The position numbers were made by a program, and so were the translations under genes. This document shows, piece by piece, positions 17,485 to 26,137 of a stretch of 64,000 nucleotides of DNA. Source of the DNA: Wenjunlia vitaminophila DSM 41686 (GTDB taxonomy: Bacteria > Actinomycetota > Actinomycetes > Streptomycetales > Streptomycetaceae); contig NZ_KB904735.1 of the NCBI RefSeq assembly GCF_000380165.1, positions 25,683-89,682 of the forward strand. The letters are read 5' to 3'. The stretch's first letter is position 1, and each line of letters starts with the position of its first letter. A model generated the notes under the pieces. It made no database searches, was not told where the DNA came from, and saw nothing but the letters and a program-made list of their open reading frames with translations.

Positions 17485-18370
17485 CCACCCGCTCGCACAG
17501 CTCGTGGGTGGCCAGCGCCTCCCCGCCATGGAGCACCTTGCCCGACCGCAGCGCCTCGAGGAAGGCCCTGCTGACCTGCTCGATGCCGCGCTGGCGGGAG
17601 ACCGGCACCCAGTCGCCGCGCCGGCGCACGGTCGGTTGGCCACGGTGGTCGATGACCTCGGCGAGGTTCACCACCTCGCGTTTGGCGCCCTGGCCACTCA
17701 CCTCCAGGCGCTCCTCGGCGGAGCCGCTCACCCGGTTCATCATGCCGACCGCCGCGAAGCCGTCCCCGGAGAGCTGGAGGACCACCTGGTGCAGCAGCCC
17801 GTCCCGGACCCGGGTCCGCACGTCCACGTGGTCCACGGTGCCGGGGACCAGGAAACGCAGGGTGTCCACGACGTGGATGAAGTCGTCGAAGACCACTTCC
17901 CGCGGCGCGGCCGGCGAGCCCGCCCTGTTCTTCTGCATGACGATCAGGTCGCGGGGGTGTTCCAGGAGCTGTGCGTACGCGGGGGCGTGGCGTCGGTTGA
18001 ACCCGACCGACAGGGAGCGCTCGCGCCGCTCGGCGAGGGTGACCAGGCGTTCCGCTCCCTCGAGCCGGTAGTCCAGGGGCTTGTCGACGTACACGTGGAC
18101 GCCGGCGTCGAGGAGCCGTTCCACGATCGGCACGTGCTGGTCGGTGGGGGCGTGGACGAACGCCACCTCGATCCGGCCGTGCCGGATCAGCGACTGGAGG
18201 TCCTGGTGGCGCTGCTCGGCCGGTATCCGGTACTGGTCGCCGACCCGGTCCAGGGTCTGCCGGGTGCGGGTGTGCAGGTGCAGCTCCAGCCCGGGTTCGG
18301 TGGTGAGGACCGGGAGGTAGGCCTTGAGGGCGATGTCGCCCAAGCCGATGACTCCTGTCCGCAACGCCAT
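17456..18370 (-). CDS. Gfo/Idh/MocA family oxidoreductase
   Basis: The 304-residue protein has the N-terminal NAD(P) Rossmann fold (GVIGLGDIALKAYLP, residues 6-20), the family's VDKPLDY motif near residue 95 (usually EKP) and SVGFNRRHAPAY. It would oxidise or reduce a sugar or inositol-like substrate. It is slightly short for the family. It lies divergent to a TetR regulator with 148 bp between them, and converges on lnt with overlapping 3' ends. Substrate unknown. Confidence 0.85.
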   Translation of the reverse strand: MALRTGVIGLGDIALKAYLPVLTTEPGLELHLHTRTRQTLDRVGDQYRIPAEQRHQDLQSLIRHGRIEVAFVHAPTDQHVPIVERLLDAGVHVYVDKPLDYRLEGAERLVTLAERRERSLSVGFNRRHAPAYAQLLEHPRDLIVMQKNRAGSPAAPREVVFDDFIHVVDTLRFLVPGTVDHVDVRTRVRDGLLHQVVLQLSGDGFAAVGMMNRVSGSAEERLEVSGQGAKREVVNLAEVIDHRGQPTVRRRGDWVPVSRQRGIEQVSRAFLEALRSGKVLHGGEALATHELCERVVRAAEGRHR

Positions 18371-18493
18371 GACGGCCTCCGTCGTTGAGTGTGCGAGCGC
18401 ATGTGTGCCGGTGCGGCGTCCCGGCGCGGCCGGCTCGGTCGCAGCATACGGGCAACGGAGGAGTCCGCTTCGTTGCGGGAAACCCTATTTCTG

Positions 18494-18512
18494 TAGCGAA
18501 CGCTAGTAAGAT
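18494..18512. promoter_or_regulatory. Operator-like palindrome and -10 of tetR
   Basis: TAGCGAACGCTA (18494-18505) is an inverted repeat of five-base arms with a 2-bp centre. It directly precedes TAAGAT (18507-18512), a good -10 whose predicted start site falls at the ATG at 18519. Binding of the regulator here would block its own leaderless transcript and perhaps the divergent Gfo/Idh gene. Confidence 0.5.
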
Positions 18513-18518
18513 AAGGGC

Positions 18519-19226
18519 ATGGTGGACCGTCATTGCGCATCCCGTACCGACCTGATCGCCGACAGTGCCCTGACTCTGCTCTCCGAGCGCGGCATGCGGG
18601 GGCTCACCCACCGGGCGGTGGACGAGACGGCGGGGCTGCCGCCCGGCTCGACCTCCAACTACGCCCGCACCCGGGCGGCCCTCCTCGAGACGACCGTCGC
18701 CCGCCTGGTGGCCCTGGAGTCCGCGGTGCTCAACGACCTGTGGGCCGACGGCCTGCCGCGGAGTCGCGAGGTCACCGCGGACATCCTCGCGGCCATGCTG
18801 CACCGCCTGATCACCACCGACCGGGCGCACACCGTCGCCCGGTTCGAACTGTCCCTGGAGACCATCCGGCGGCCAGCGCTGCGCGTCGCGTACGACGAGG
18901 TGGCACAGAGCTTCCTCGACCCCCTGGCCAGCCTGCTGTCCACCCTCGGGTCCAGGGAGCCGCAGCGGCACGCCCGCTCGTTGCTCTCCTGGATGGAGGG
19001 CACCGTCTTCACCAGCGTGGCCGGCGGCTGGTCCGCTCAGCAGCCGAGCGAGGAGATGTTGCGCCACGGGCTCGGGGAACTGCTCGACGGCATGCTCCAC
19101 GCCGGGCCGGCTGGGCCGGCCGGGGTGCCGGGTGGACGCGGCGAGGCCGAGAGTGGACCACCAGCGGAGAAAAAACGGTTCGCTGAACCGGGAACCGGGC
19201 CGGCACCATGCGTTCATGAAGACTGA
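18519..19226 (+). CDS. TetR/AcrR-family regulator
   Basis: The 235-residue protein has a TetR-type DNA-binding domain in the first 55 residues (LIADSALTLLSERGMRGLTHRAV) and a helical C-terminal domain of the kind seen in many streptomycete TetR_C regulators. The last 45 residues are Gly/Pro-rich and look unstructured. The ATG lies six bases after TAAGAT, so it is probably leaderless. It overlaps the DinB gene by 11 bp and is divergent to the Gfo/Idh gene, either of which may be its target. Confidence 0.82.
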   Translation: MVDRHCASRTDLIADSALTLLSERGMRGLTHRAVDETAGLPPGSTSNYARTRAALLETTVARLVALESAVLNDLWADGLPRSREVTADILAAMLHRLITTDRAHTVARFELSLETIRRPALRVAYDEVAQSFLDPLASLLSTLGSREPQRHARSLLSWMEGTVFTSVAGGWSAQQPSEEMLRHGLGELLDGMLHAGPAGPAGVPGGRGEAESGPPAEKKRFAEPGTGPAPCVHED

Positions 19227-19716
19227 ACGTCAGGACCCGCCGTTGACCGGGTCGGAACGAGCCACCCTCGATGCCTTCCTGGACTACCACCGGGCCACCC
19301 TCGCCCTGAAGTGTGAGGGACTCAGCGACGAGCAGTGGCGGACCTGCTCCGCCGCCCCGTCGAACCTGTCGCTGCTCGGACTGGTCCGCCACATGGCGGA
19401 GGTGGAGCGCCACTGGTTCCGCAGGGTGCTCAACGGCGAGGACGCCGAGCCGCTCTACTACAGCAGGGAACACCCCGACGGGGACTTCGAACTGCTTGAC
19501 CAGGCCGACCCGGCGGAGGCACTCGCCACCTGGCAGGCCGAGTGCGCGCACTCCCGAACGCTGGCGGCGGCAGCCGACCTCGACGCCACCGGGACGCACC
19601 GGGAACGGGAACACTCGCTGCGCTGGATCCTCGTGCACATGATCGAGGAGTACGCACGGCACAACGGGCACGCCGACCTGATCCGGGAGCGCATCGACGG
19701 CGTCGTCGGCGAGTGA
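19216..19716 (+). CDS. DinB/DUF664-family protein
   Basis: This 166-residue protein has the four-helix DinB-like fold of DUF664: VRHMAEVERHWFRR provides the first metal His and EEYARHNGHADLIRE the HxxxH pair. Relatives are mycothiol- or bacillithiol-dependent transferases and related hydrolases. The start at 19216 (MKTERQD) lies inside the end of the tetR gene, so the pair is co-transcribed and coupled. Mycothiol-linked detoxification under TetR control is a reasonable guess. Confidence 0.82.
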   Translation: MKTERQDPPLTGSERATLDAFLDYHRATLALKCEGLSDEQWRTCSAAPSNLSLLGLVRHMAEVERHWFRRVLNGEDAEPLYYSREHPDGDFELLDQADPAEALATWQAECAHSRTLAAAADLDATGTHREREHSLRWILVHMIEEYARHNGHADLIRERIDGVVGE

Positions 19717-19779
19717 GGCACCGCCCGGGGGCCGTTCGGCGGCACGACCGCCCCGGTGGGCCGCGGGAGTTGCCACCGC

Positions 19780-22323
19780 TCAGGTGAGGGAGGCGCCGGC
19801 CGGCTCCTTGCGGAAGGTCAGCCTGCCGTTGGGACAGTCCACCTCCACCCGGCTGTGCGACGGCAGTTCCCCGGCGAGCAGCATGCGGGAGAGCTGGTTG
19901 TCCACCTCCCGCTGGATGGTGCGGCGCAGCGGTCGGGCGCCGTACTCCGGCTGGTAGCCCTGGTGGGCGAGCCAGTCCACCGCCGCCGGGGTGAAGTCCA
20001 CGCGCACGTCCTGGGCGTGCAGGCGGCGCCGGGTCTCCTCCAACAGCATGTCGGTGATCCGCCGGAGCTGGGCGTCGGTGAGCCGGCGGAAGATCACGAC
20101 CTCGTCCACGCGGTTGAGGAACTCCGGGCGGAAGTGCTCGCGCAGCGGACGCATCACCCGGTCGCGCCGCGCCGCCTCCTCGGCCTCGGCGTCCCGCCGG
20201 GAGGTCCCGAAGCCCATGCCGCCCTCGGGGCCGCCCATCGCCTCCGAGCCGAGGTTGCTGGTCATCACGATGACCGTGTTGGTGAAGTCGATGGTGCGGC
20301 CCTGGGAGTCGGTCAGCCGCCCGTCGTCGAGGACCTGGAGCAGGATGTTGAACACGTCCGGGTGCGCCTTCTCGATCTCGTCGAGGAGCAGCAGCGAGTA
20401 CGGGTGGCGGCGGACCGCCTCGGTGAGCTGACCGGCCTCCTCGTGGCCGACGTACCCCGGGGGCGCCCCGACCAGCCGGCTGACCGTGTGCCGCTCCTGG
20501 TACTCGCTCATGTCCAACCGGACCATCCGTTCCTCGCTGCCGAACAGCGCCTCGGCGAGCGCCTTGGCCAGCTCCGTCTTGCCCACCCCGGTGGGCCCGA
20601 GGAACAGGAAGCTGCCGATCGGCCGTTGCGGACTGGCCAGGCCGGCCCGGGAACGCAGCACCGCGTCGGCCACCACGCTCACCGCCTCGTCCTGACCCAC
20701 CACCCGCCGGTGCAGGTGCTCCTCGAGGCCGAGCAGGCGGTCCTTCTCCTCCTGGGTGAGGGTGCTCACCGGAATCCCCGTCTGCCGGGAGACGATGTCC
20801 GCGATGTCCTCGACGGTGACCTCGGGGATCTGCCCGCGGGTCGGCTTCTCCCGGCGCCCCCGCTCGATCCGCTCCTCCAGTTCGGCGATCCGGTCCCGCA
20901 GCCGGGTCGCCCGTTCGTACTGCTCGGCGGCGACGGCCTGGGCCTTGTCCAGGTGGAGCTGCTCGGCCTCCCGCTCCAGGGCCCGCACGTCGGTGGTGGT
21001 GGTGGACGAGCGCAACCGCACCCGCGCCCCGGCCTGGTCCATCAGGTCGATGGCCTTGTCCGGCAGGTAGCGGTCGGTGAGGTAGCGGTCGGACAGTTCG
21101 ACGGCGGCGAGCAGCGCCTCGTCGGTGTAGCGCACCTGGTGGTGCGCCTCGTACCGGTCGCGCAGCCCGCGCAGGATCTCCGTGGCGTCCGCGGGCGTCG
21201 GCTCGGGGATCAGGATGGGCTGGAAACGACGGGCCAGCGCGGCGTCCTTCTCGATGTGCCTGCGGTGTTCGTCCAGGGTGCTGGCGCCGATCACGTGCAG
21301 CTCGCCGCGGGCCAGCGCCGGCTTGAGGATGTTGCTGGCGTCCATGGAGCCGCCCTCGGAGCCGCCTCCCGCGCCCACCACGGTGTGCAGCTCGTCAATG
21401 AAGATGATCAGCTCGTCGGAGTTTTCCCTGATCTCGTCGATGATCCCGGTGAGGCGTTCCTCGAAGTCCCCGCGGTAACGGGTGCCGGCGACGACCCCCG
21501 CCAGGTCGAGCTGGACGACCCGTCGTCCCAACAGGATCCCCGGTACGTCACCGTCGATGATGCGCTGGGCCAGGCCCTCCACCACCGCGGTCTTGCCCAC
21601 CCCCGCCTCACCGATGAGCACCGGGTTGTTCTTGCCGCGGCGGGCCAGCACCTCGACGGTCTGCTCGATCTCCTGTTCCCTGCCGATCACCGGGTCGATC
21701 CGCCCCTCCCGGGCGAGCGCGGACAGGTCCCGGCCGAACTTGTCCAGGTTGGGGGTGGTGCTGGCCGGATGACCGCGCTGCTCACCGGCCCCCGCTCCGC
21801 CCTGTCCCTGCGGGGCGAGGGCCCTGGGGTCGAAGTGCGCCGCGTTGAGGATCTGCCCCGCCGTCGAGTCCCGGTTGGCGGCCAGCGCCATCAACAGGTG
21901 CTCGGGACCGATGAACGAGTCCCCCATGGACAGGGCGATCTGGTGGGCGTCCAGCAGGGCCCGCTTCACCGCGGGCGTCACCGAGACGCTGCTGCGCACC
22001 GGCCCCTCACCCACCTGCCGGTCGATCTCGGCGGTGAGCGCGTCGGGGTCGGCTCCCGCCCGGGAGACGATCGCCCGGGTGGGCTCGGAGGTGAGCGCCG
22101 CCCGCAGCAGGTGCTCGGTGTCCAGGTCCGTACTGCCGTGTTCCGCGGCGTAGGAGGCCGCGGCCGAGACGAGCTGCCGGGCGGGGCCGCTCATCAGCCG
22201 GGCGAAGTCGAGGTACCGGGGGTCGGGCCGCTGGCCGCTCGACGCGGAACCGAAGAACTGTGCGAAGAAATCTCCGAACGGGTCCCGATCGTAGCCCCAG
22301 GGACCGCTGTACCCGCTGGTCAT
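19780..22323 (-). CDS. ClpC-like AAA+ unfoldase
   Basis: The 847-residue protein has two Clp-N repeats (about residues 50-165), AAA module 1 (GEAGVGKT at 238-245, FIDE at 308-311), a short UVR-like middle segment ([20 protein letters not shown]) instead of the long ClpB coiled coil, and AAA module 2 (GPTGVGKT). A GMGFGT segment in module 2 occupies the place of the ClpP-binding loop. It is therefore ClpC-type, feeding proteins to ClpP. The first 40 residues ([20 protein letters not shown]) are unlike housekeeping ClpC, so this is probably a paralogue. The ATG at 22323 fits the coding signal. Confidence 0.9.
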   Translation of the reverse strand: MTSGYSGPWGYDRDPFGDFFAQFFGSASSGQRPDPRYLDFARLMSGPARQLVSAAASYAAEHGSTDLDTEHLLRAALTSEPTRAIVSRAGADPDALTAEIDRQVGEGPVRSSVSVTPAVKRALLDAHQIALSMGDSFIGPEHLLMALAANRDSTAGQILNAAHFDPRALAPQGQGGAGAGEQRGHPASTTPNLDKFGRDLSALAREGRIDPVIGREQEIEQTVEVLARRGKNNPVLIGEAGVGKTAVVEGLAQRIIDGDVPGILLGRRVVQLDLAGVVAGTRYRGDFEERLTGIIDEIRENSDELIIFIDELHTVVGAGGGSEGGSMDASNILKPALARGELHVIGASTLDEHRRHIEKDAALARRFQPILIPEPTPADATEILRGLRDRYEAHHQVRYTDEALLAAVELSDRYLTDRYLPDKAIDLMDQAGARVRLRSSTTTTDVRALEREAEQLHLDKAQAVAAEQYERATRLRDRIAELEERIERGRREKPTRGQIPEVTVEDIADIVSRQTGIPVSTLTQEEKDRLLGLEEHLHRRVVGQDEAVSVVADAVLRSRAGLASPQRPIGSFLFLGPTGVGKTELAKALAEALFGSEERMVRLDMSEYQERHTVSRLVGAPPGYVGHEEAGQLTEAVRRHPYSLLLLDEIEKAHPDVFNILLQVLDDGRLTDSQGRTIDFTNTVIVMTSNLGSEAMGGPEGGMGFGTSRRDAEAEEAARRDRVMRPLREHFRPEFLNRVDEVVIFRRLTDAQLRRITDMLLEETRRRLHAQDVRVDFTPAAVDWLAHQGYQPEYGARPLRRTIQREVDNQLSRMLLAGELPSHSRVEVDCPNGRLTFRKEPAGASLT

Positions 22324-22547
22324 AAGTGTCCGTCCCGCTGGCCCCACCGCTGCCGGGCCACGCTGTCTCGCTGCACGTGAGGCTTTGGCGGGTTCCCCGT
22401 CCGGACGGGGGCCACACCTGGATGTTCCGGGCCGATGTCGCACCCATGTGCGAATGCGCACTCGTAGGATGGTCGACGCGGCACGACACGCCCGCGATCC
22501 CGGCGTCCAGGCCCGGGCTCGCGGCCGACCGGGAGGCGGGACTTGTC

Positions 22548-23135
22548 ATGGGGAAGACCTACGAGCGGCTGGACGGTCGACTGCGCGCGTTCATCGAGAA
22601 CCAGCCACTGCTGTTCACCGCGACCGCACCACTCGCCGCGGACGGCCACGTGAACGTCTCCCCGAAGGGCCTGCGCGGCTCCTTCGCCGTCGTCGACGAC
22701 CGCACGGTCGCCTATCTCGACCTCGGTGGCAGCGGCGCTGAGACCATCGCCCACCTGCGGGAGAATGGCCGCATCACCCTGATGTGGTGCGCCTTCACCG
22801 GCCCGCCGAACATCGTCCGCGTGCACGGCCGCGGCGAGCCCGTCCTCCGGGACGACCCCCGCTGGGACAGCCTCCTGCCGCACTTCGGCGACGAGTTCCG
22901 CGCACGCACCGACCTGCGGGCCATCATCCTGGTCACCGCCCAACGCATCAGCGACACCTGCGGTTACGCCGTGCCCTTCATGGAGTACGCCGGTGACCGC
23001 CCGCTGCACACCCAGCGCTTCGCCCGTGAGACCGAGGAGTCGTTCTCCGCCTACTGTGAGAAGAAGGAGCACGTCGCCACCAGTCTCGACGGCCTCCCAG
23101 GGCTGCCCCTGCCCCTGCCGCCACGGACTAGCTGA
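22548..23135 (+). CDS. Pyridoxamine 5'-phosphate oxidase-family protein
   Basis: The 195-residue protein matches the flavin-dependent split-barrel family: LLFTATAPLAADGHVNVSPKG at the N-terminus, TIAHLRENGRITLMWCAF, and IVRVHGRGEPV. It probably binds FMN or F420; the reaction is unknown. GGGAGGCGGG lies about ten bases before the ATG. It is divergent from the ClpC-like gene, with the inverted repeat GTGCGAATGCGCAC at 22448-22461 between them. Confidence 0.8.
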   Translation: MGKTYERLDGRLRAFIENQPLLFTATAPLAADGHVNVSPKGLRGSFAVVDDRTVAYLDLGGSGAETIAHLRENGRITLMWCAFTGPPNIVRVHGRGEPVLRDDPRWDSLLPHFGDEFRARTDLRAIILVTAQRISDTCGYAVPFMEYAGDRPLHTQRFARETEESFSAYCEKKEHVATSLDGLPGLPLPLPPRTS

Positions 23136-23237
23136 CCGGGGAGACTGACAGATCGACACCGGCGTGGTTACGATGCCGGGGATGAAGAACTCCTCCTCGT
23201 ACGGATTGGGGGAATCGTTCGAGCAAGGTGAGCGCTG

Positions 23238-24722
23238 ATGGCGCATCACCTGCCGAACGGGATTCCTCCCCGCCTGCTGATGTGGCAGCGCGTGCGCGAG
23301 TACGCCGTGCCACCGTCCATGATCGAGACCGTGACCGCCCGACGTGCGGCCGGAGACTGGGCGGGGGCCTGCGCCGCCGCCCGTGTCGACGTCGATCTCG
23401 ATCTGCGCGCCGTGCGCGACCGCCACGGCATCGATGTCGCCACCCGCCTCCGCGCGGACCTGCGTCGGCTGGCGCCGGACCTGCTCCGCTGGCACATGCC
23501 CCGGATCGCCCCCGACGGGCGGCTCCGGCCAGGCATCACCATCCCCCTGGCCCGTTACCGCGGTTCCGGGGCCACGTCGCCGCACCTGGTGGTGCGTACC
23601 CCGCCGGCCTGGGCGGACGCAGGACAGCGGATGTCCCTGGCCCTGTGGGAGGGGCCAGGGGGCGGCGCCCCCGGGCACCATCCGCACCCGCACCCCGACC
23701 GGCGTTTCCGGCTCGACCTGCACCGCCACCTCTGGGACTCCGGGCGGAGCGGCGAACTGGCGCGGCGGTGCGGTGCCGGTGGGGCACCGTCCACGGCGCC
23801 GCTCGACCGACCCCACGCACCCGGCTGGCCAGTCCTGCGGGGCCGACCCACCGTTGACGCATCCCCGTGGGCGGTGGCCCGTTGGGCCGCCGAGGCGGAG
23901 TTGCTGTTGCGGTTCGAGGGGCGCGCTCGCGGGATCTTCACCGTGCGGCTCGGTGCGCGCAGACGCGCCGTGCTCGAACTGGTCGCCCCCGACGAGAGCC
24001 ACGCCCCGACGTTCCGGCCGGTACGGGAGGCGCTCGCGCCGCAGGAGGTCGCGGCGCTCCCGGTTCTCCCGGAGGCGGCGGCCCGGGTCCTTCCGGATCT
24101 GGAACTGCTACGGGCCGGGCTGGTCGCGGCCGAGCGGCTGCACCCCCTGGTCGCGGCAGCACTGGCGCCGTCCGGCGCGGTCACGGTGGCCGCTCCCACC
24201 CCCGAGCCCGGCGATCCGCACCGGGTGGAGTGCCGGGGAGAGGTCCACCGGATCGCGCTGCGGGACGGGGTGCTGACGGCGATCGACCACGACCCGGCCC
24301 AACTGCGCCGGGAGGAGCTGGTCTCGGCCCTCGGTGGGCCGGTTCTGCCCTGCCTGCGGGCGATCGACACAGTGCACCGCGACCCGGAGGCGCTGCCCGC
24401 GGTCCGGGAGCGGCTCGGCCACGGTGATGTCGCCGGGGCGCTGGCCGTGGTCGAAGGGCTGCTCGGCCCCGGGGCGGTCCTGCGCGACGGGCCACTGCGG
24501 GAGGAACTGGAGTCGGCCGCCGCCCGCCGCGTCGACCACGGGCTCTTCCGCTCCGGGCTGGTCGCCGCGCACCCCGGTGCGTGCGTGACGGAGGGCGGCA
24601 CCGCGTCGTGGCCGGGGTACGCCAAGGCGGGTCACCGCCCCCGGCTCGACCGCCGCACGCCTCTCGAAATGCGCCACAAGCGGAGCAGCCGAGCCCGGCC
24701 CCGTACCGGCCTGACCCGCTGA
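23238..24722 (+). CDS. Uncharacterised protein linked to a MoxR/vWA module
   Basis: I do not recognise a domain in this 494-residue protein. It is Arg/Ala/Pro-rich, without membrane segment or signal peptide. The N-terminal third opens with MAHHLPNGIPPRLLMWQRVREYAVPPSMIE without its last residues in any known motif, and contains an His-rich stretch HHPHPHPD near 150. The C-terminal half is helical (EELVSALGGPVLPCLRAID). It lies 101 bp ahead of a MoxR ATPase whose stop overlaps a vWA/metallopeptidase gene. The constant order suggests it is a substrate, adaptor or effector of that module; this is inference. Confidence 0.7.
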   Translation: MAHHLPNGIPPRLLMWQRVREYAVPPSMIETVTARRAAGDWAGACAAARVDVDLDLRAVRDRHGIDVATRLRADLRRLAPDLLRWHMPRIAPDGRLRPGITIPLARYRGSGATSPHLVVRTPPAWADAGQRMSLALWEGPGGGAPGHHPHPHPDRRFRLDLHRHLWDSGRSGELARRCGAGGAPSTAPLDRPHAPGWPVLRGRPTVDASPWAVARWAAEAELLLRFEGRARGIFTVRLGARRRAVLELVAPDESHAPTFRPVREALAPQEVAALPVLPEAAARVLPDLELLRAGLVAAERLHPLVAAALAPSGAVTVAAPTPEPGDPHRVECRGEVHRIALRDGVLTAIDHDPAQLRREELVSALGGPVLPCLRAIDTVHRDPEALPAVRERLGHGDVAGALAVVEGLLGPGAVLRDGPLREELESAAARRVDHGLFRSGLVAAHPGACVTEGGTASWPGYAKAGHRPRLDRRTPLEMRHKRSSRARPRTGLTR

Positions 24723-24823
24723 CCGGCCGCCCCACCCACGTTCCCTCCGCACCCCGCGCACTCCGCGCCGCACGTCCCCGACGTCCGGGACGGGCCGTCC
24801 CGTCCCCCTGCCCACCCCAGGTG

Positions 24824-26137
24824 ATGCCCATGCCCACCAGCACCGTCCTGCCCGCACCGGGTCCGGCCGCCGGAGCGCCCGCGCCCACCCCTGCCGACAC
24901 GCCCGGGAGCCGCGCCCGTCTCGCCCTCGCCGACGACCTCCTCACGCTCCTGCGGACGACCACCACCGAACCCCGCCCCGACGAGCAGCTCGAAGCGCTC
25001 AGCCTGGCCGTCGCTGCCGACCTGCCCGTGTTGCTCTGGGGCGAGCCGGGAATCGGCAAGACCGCGGCCCTGACGCAGCTCGCCGACTCCCTCGACCTGC
25101 CGCTGACGACCGTGATCGCCAGCGTTCACGAGCCCTCCGACTTCTCCGGGCTGCCGATCGTCGGCGACGACCCGGCCGCGCAGGGGGTGCCGATGGCGCC
25201 GCCGCGGTGGGCCGTGGAGCTCGTGCGGGCCGGTAGGGGACTGCTCTTCCTGGACGAACTCTCCACCGCCACCCCGGCCGTCCAGGCCGCGCTGCTCCGG
25301 GTCGTCCTGGAGCGGCGGGTCGGTGAGCTTCGACTGCCACCGGGGGTGCGGATCGTGGCCGCCGCCAACCCGCGCGCGTCGGCGGCGGACGGGTGGGAGC
25401 TGAGCCCCCCGCTGGCCAACCGGTTCCTGCACCTGTACTGGGTGCACGACCGGGAGGTGGTGGTGCGCGGGCTCGGCGGGGTCTGGCCCCGGGCCGAGCT
25501 GCCCCGGCTGGTGCCGGAACGGCTGCCGGAGGCGGTGGCCTTCGCCCGGCGCGCGGTCTGCGGCTTCCTGGAGGCCCGACCGACGCTGATCCACCGGCTG
25601 CCGAGCACCGAGACGCGGCGCGGCGGTGCCTGGCCCTCACCCCGGAGCTGGGAGGCCGCGTTGACCCTGCTGGCCTTCGGCACCGCTGCCTCCGTCTCCC
25701 GGGAGGTGCTCGCCCTGCTGGTGCGGGGAGCGGTGGGGGACGGGCCCGGGCTCGAACTCCTCGCCCACCTGGACCGGATGGACCTGCCCGACCCGGAGTC
25801 GCTGCTGGCCGACCCGGCCTCCGCCGAGCTGCCGGTGCGGGGTGACCTGCGTCAGGCGGCGCTGGAGGCGGTGGTGGCCGCGGTCGGGGCGCGGCCGGCG
25901 CGGGAGCGCTGGGAGGCGGGCTGGGCGGTGCTGGTCCGGGCGCTGGAGACGGGCGCCCCGGACCTGCTGGTCGCCCCGGCGACGGCGCTGGCCGCGCTGC
26001 GGCGCGACGACTGGGAGGTGCCGGAGGCGGTGGAGCGGCTGGCCGGGGTGGTCGGTCTCGCCCGACGGGCGGACCAGTCGGTGGGGCGGGCCGCCGCGGC
26101 GGCCGACGCCGGGCGTGCGACGGGGGTGCGCCGGTGA
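24824..26137 (+). CDS. MoxR-type AAA ATPase
   Basis: The 437-residue protein is a single AAA module of the MoxR/CbbQ type: Walker A GEPGIGKT at about 71-78, Walker B LLFLDE followed by LSTATPAVQAALL, sensor AAANPR, and arginine-finger region SPPLANRF. MoxR proteins remodel a partner that carries a vWA domain. Its last four bases (GTGA) overlap the start of exactly such a gene. The ATG at 24824 is preferred, with another six bases later. The C-terminal third (RRGGAWPSPRSWEAALTLL) is the winged/lid region of this subgroup. Confidence 0.88.
   Translation: MPMPTSTVLPAPGPAAGAPAPTPADTPGSRARLALADDLLTLLRTTTTEPRPDEQLEALSLAVAADLPVLLWGEPGIGKTAALTQLADSLDLPLTTVIASVHEPSDFSGLPIVGDDPAAQGVPMAPPRWAVELVRAGRGLLFLDELSTATPAVQAALLRVVLERRVGELRLPPGVRIVAAANPRASAADGWELSPPLANRFLHLYWVHDREVVVRGLGGVWPRAELPRLVPERLPEAVAFARRAVCGFLEARPTLIHRLPSTETRRGGAWPSPRSWEAALTLLAFGTAASVSREVLALLVRGAVGDGPGLELLAHLDRMDLPDPESLLADPASAELPVRGDLRQAALEAVVAAVGARPARERWEAGWAVLVRALETGAPDLLVAPATALAALRRDDWEVPEAVERLAGVVGLARRADQSVGRAAAAADAGRATGVRR

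Noticed and set aside
19756-22380. 874-residue open frame on the plus strand opposite the ClpC-like gene
   Set aside because: It mirrors the high-GC codons of the ClpC frame, has low-complexity His/Val/Gly composition and no domain; the minus-strand frame has all Clp motifs.
22448-22461. GTGCGAATGCGCAC as a ClgR or HspR site for the clp gene
   Set aside because: It does not match the HAIR or ClgR consensus closely enough to assign; kept only as an unassigned inverted repeat.
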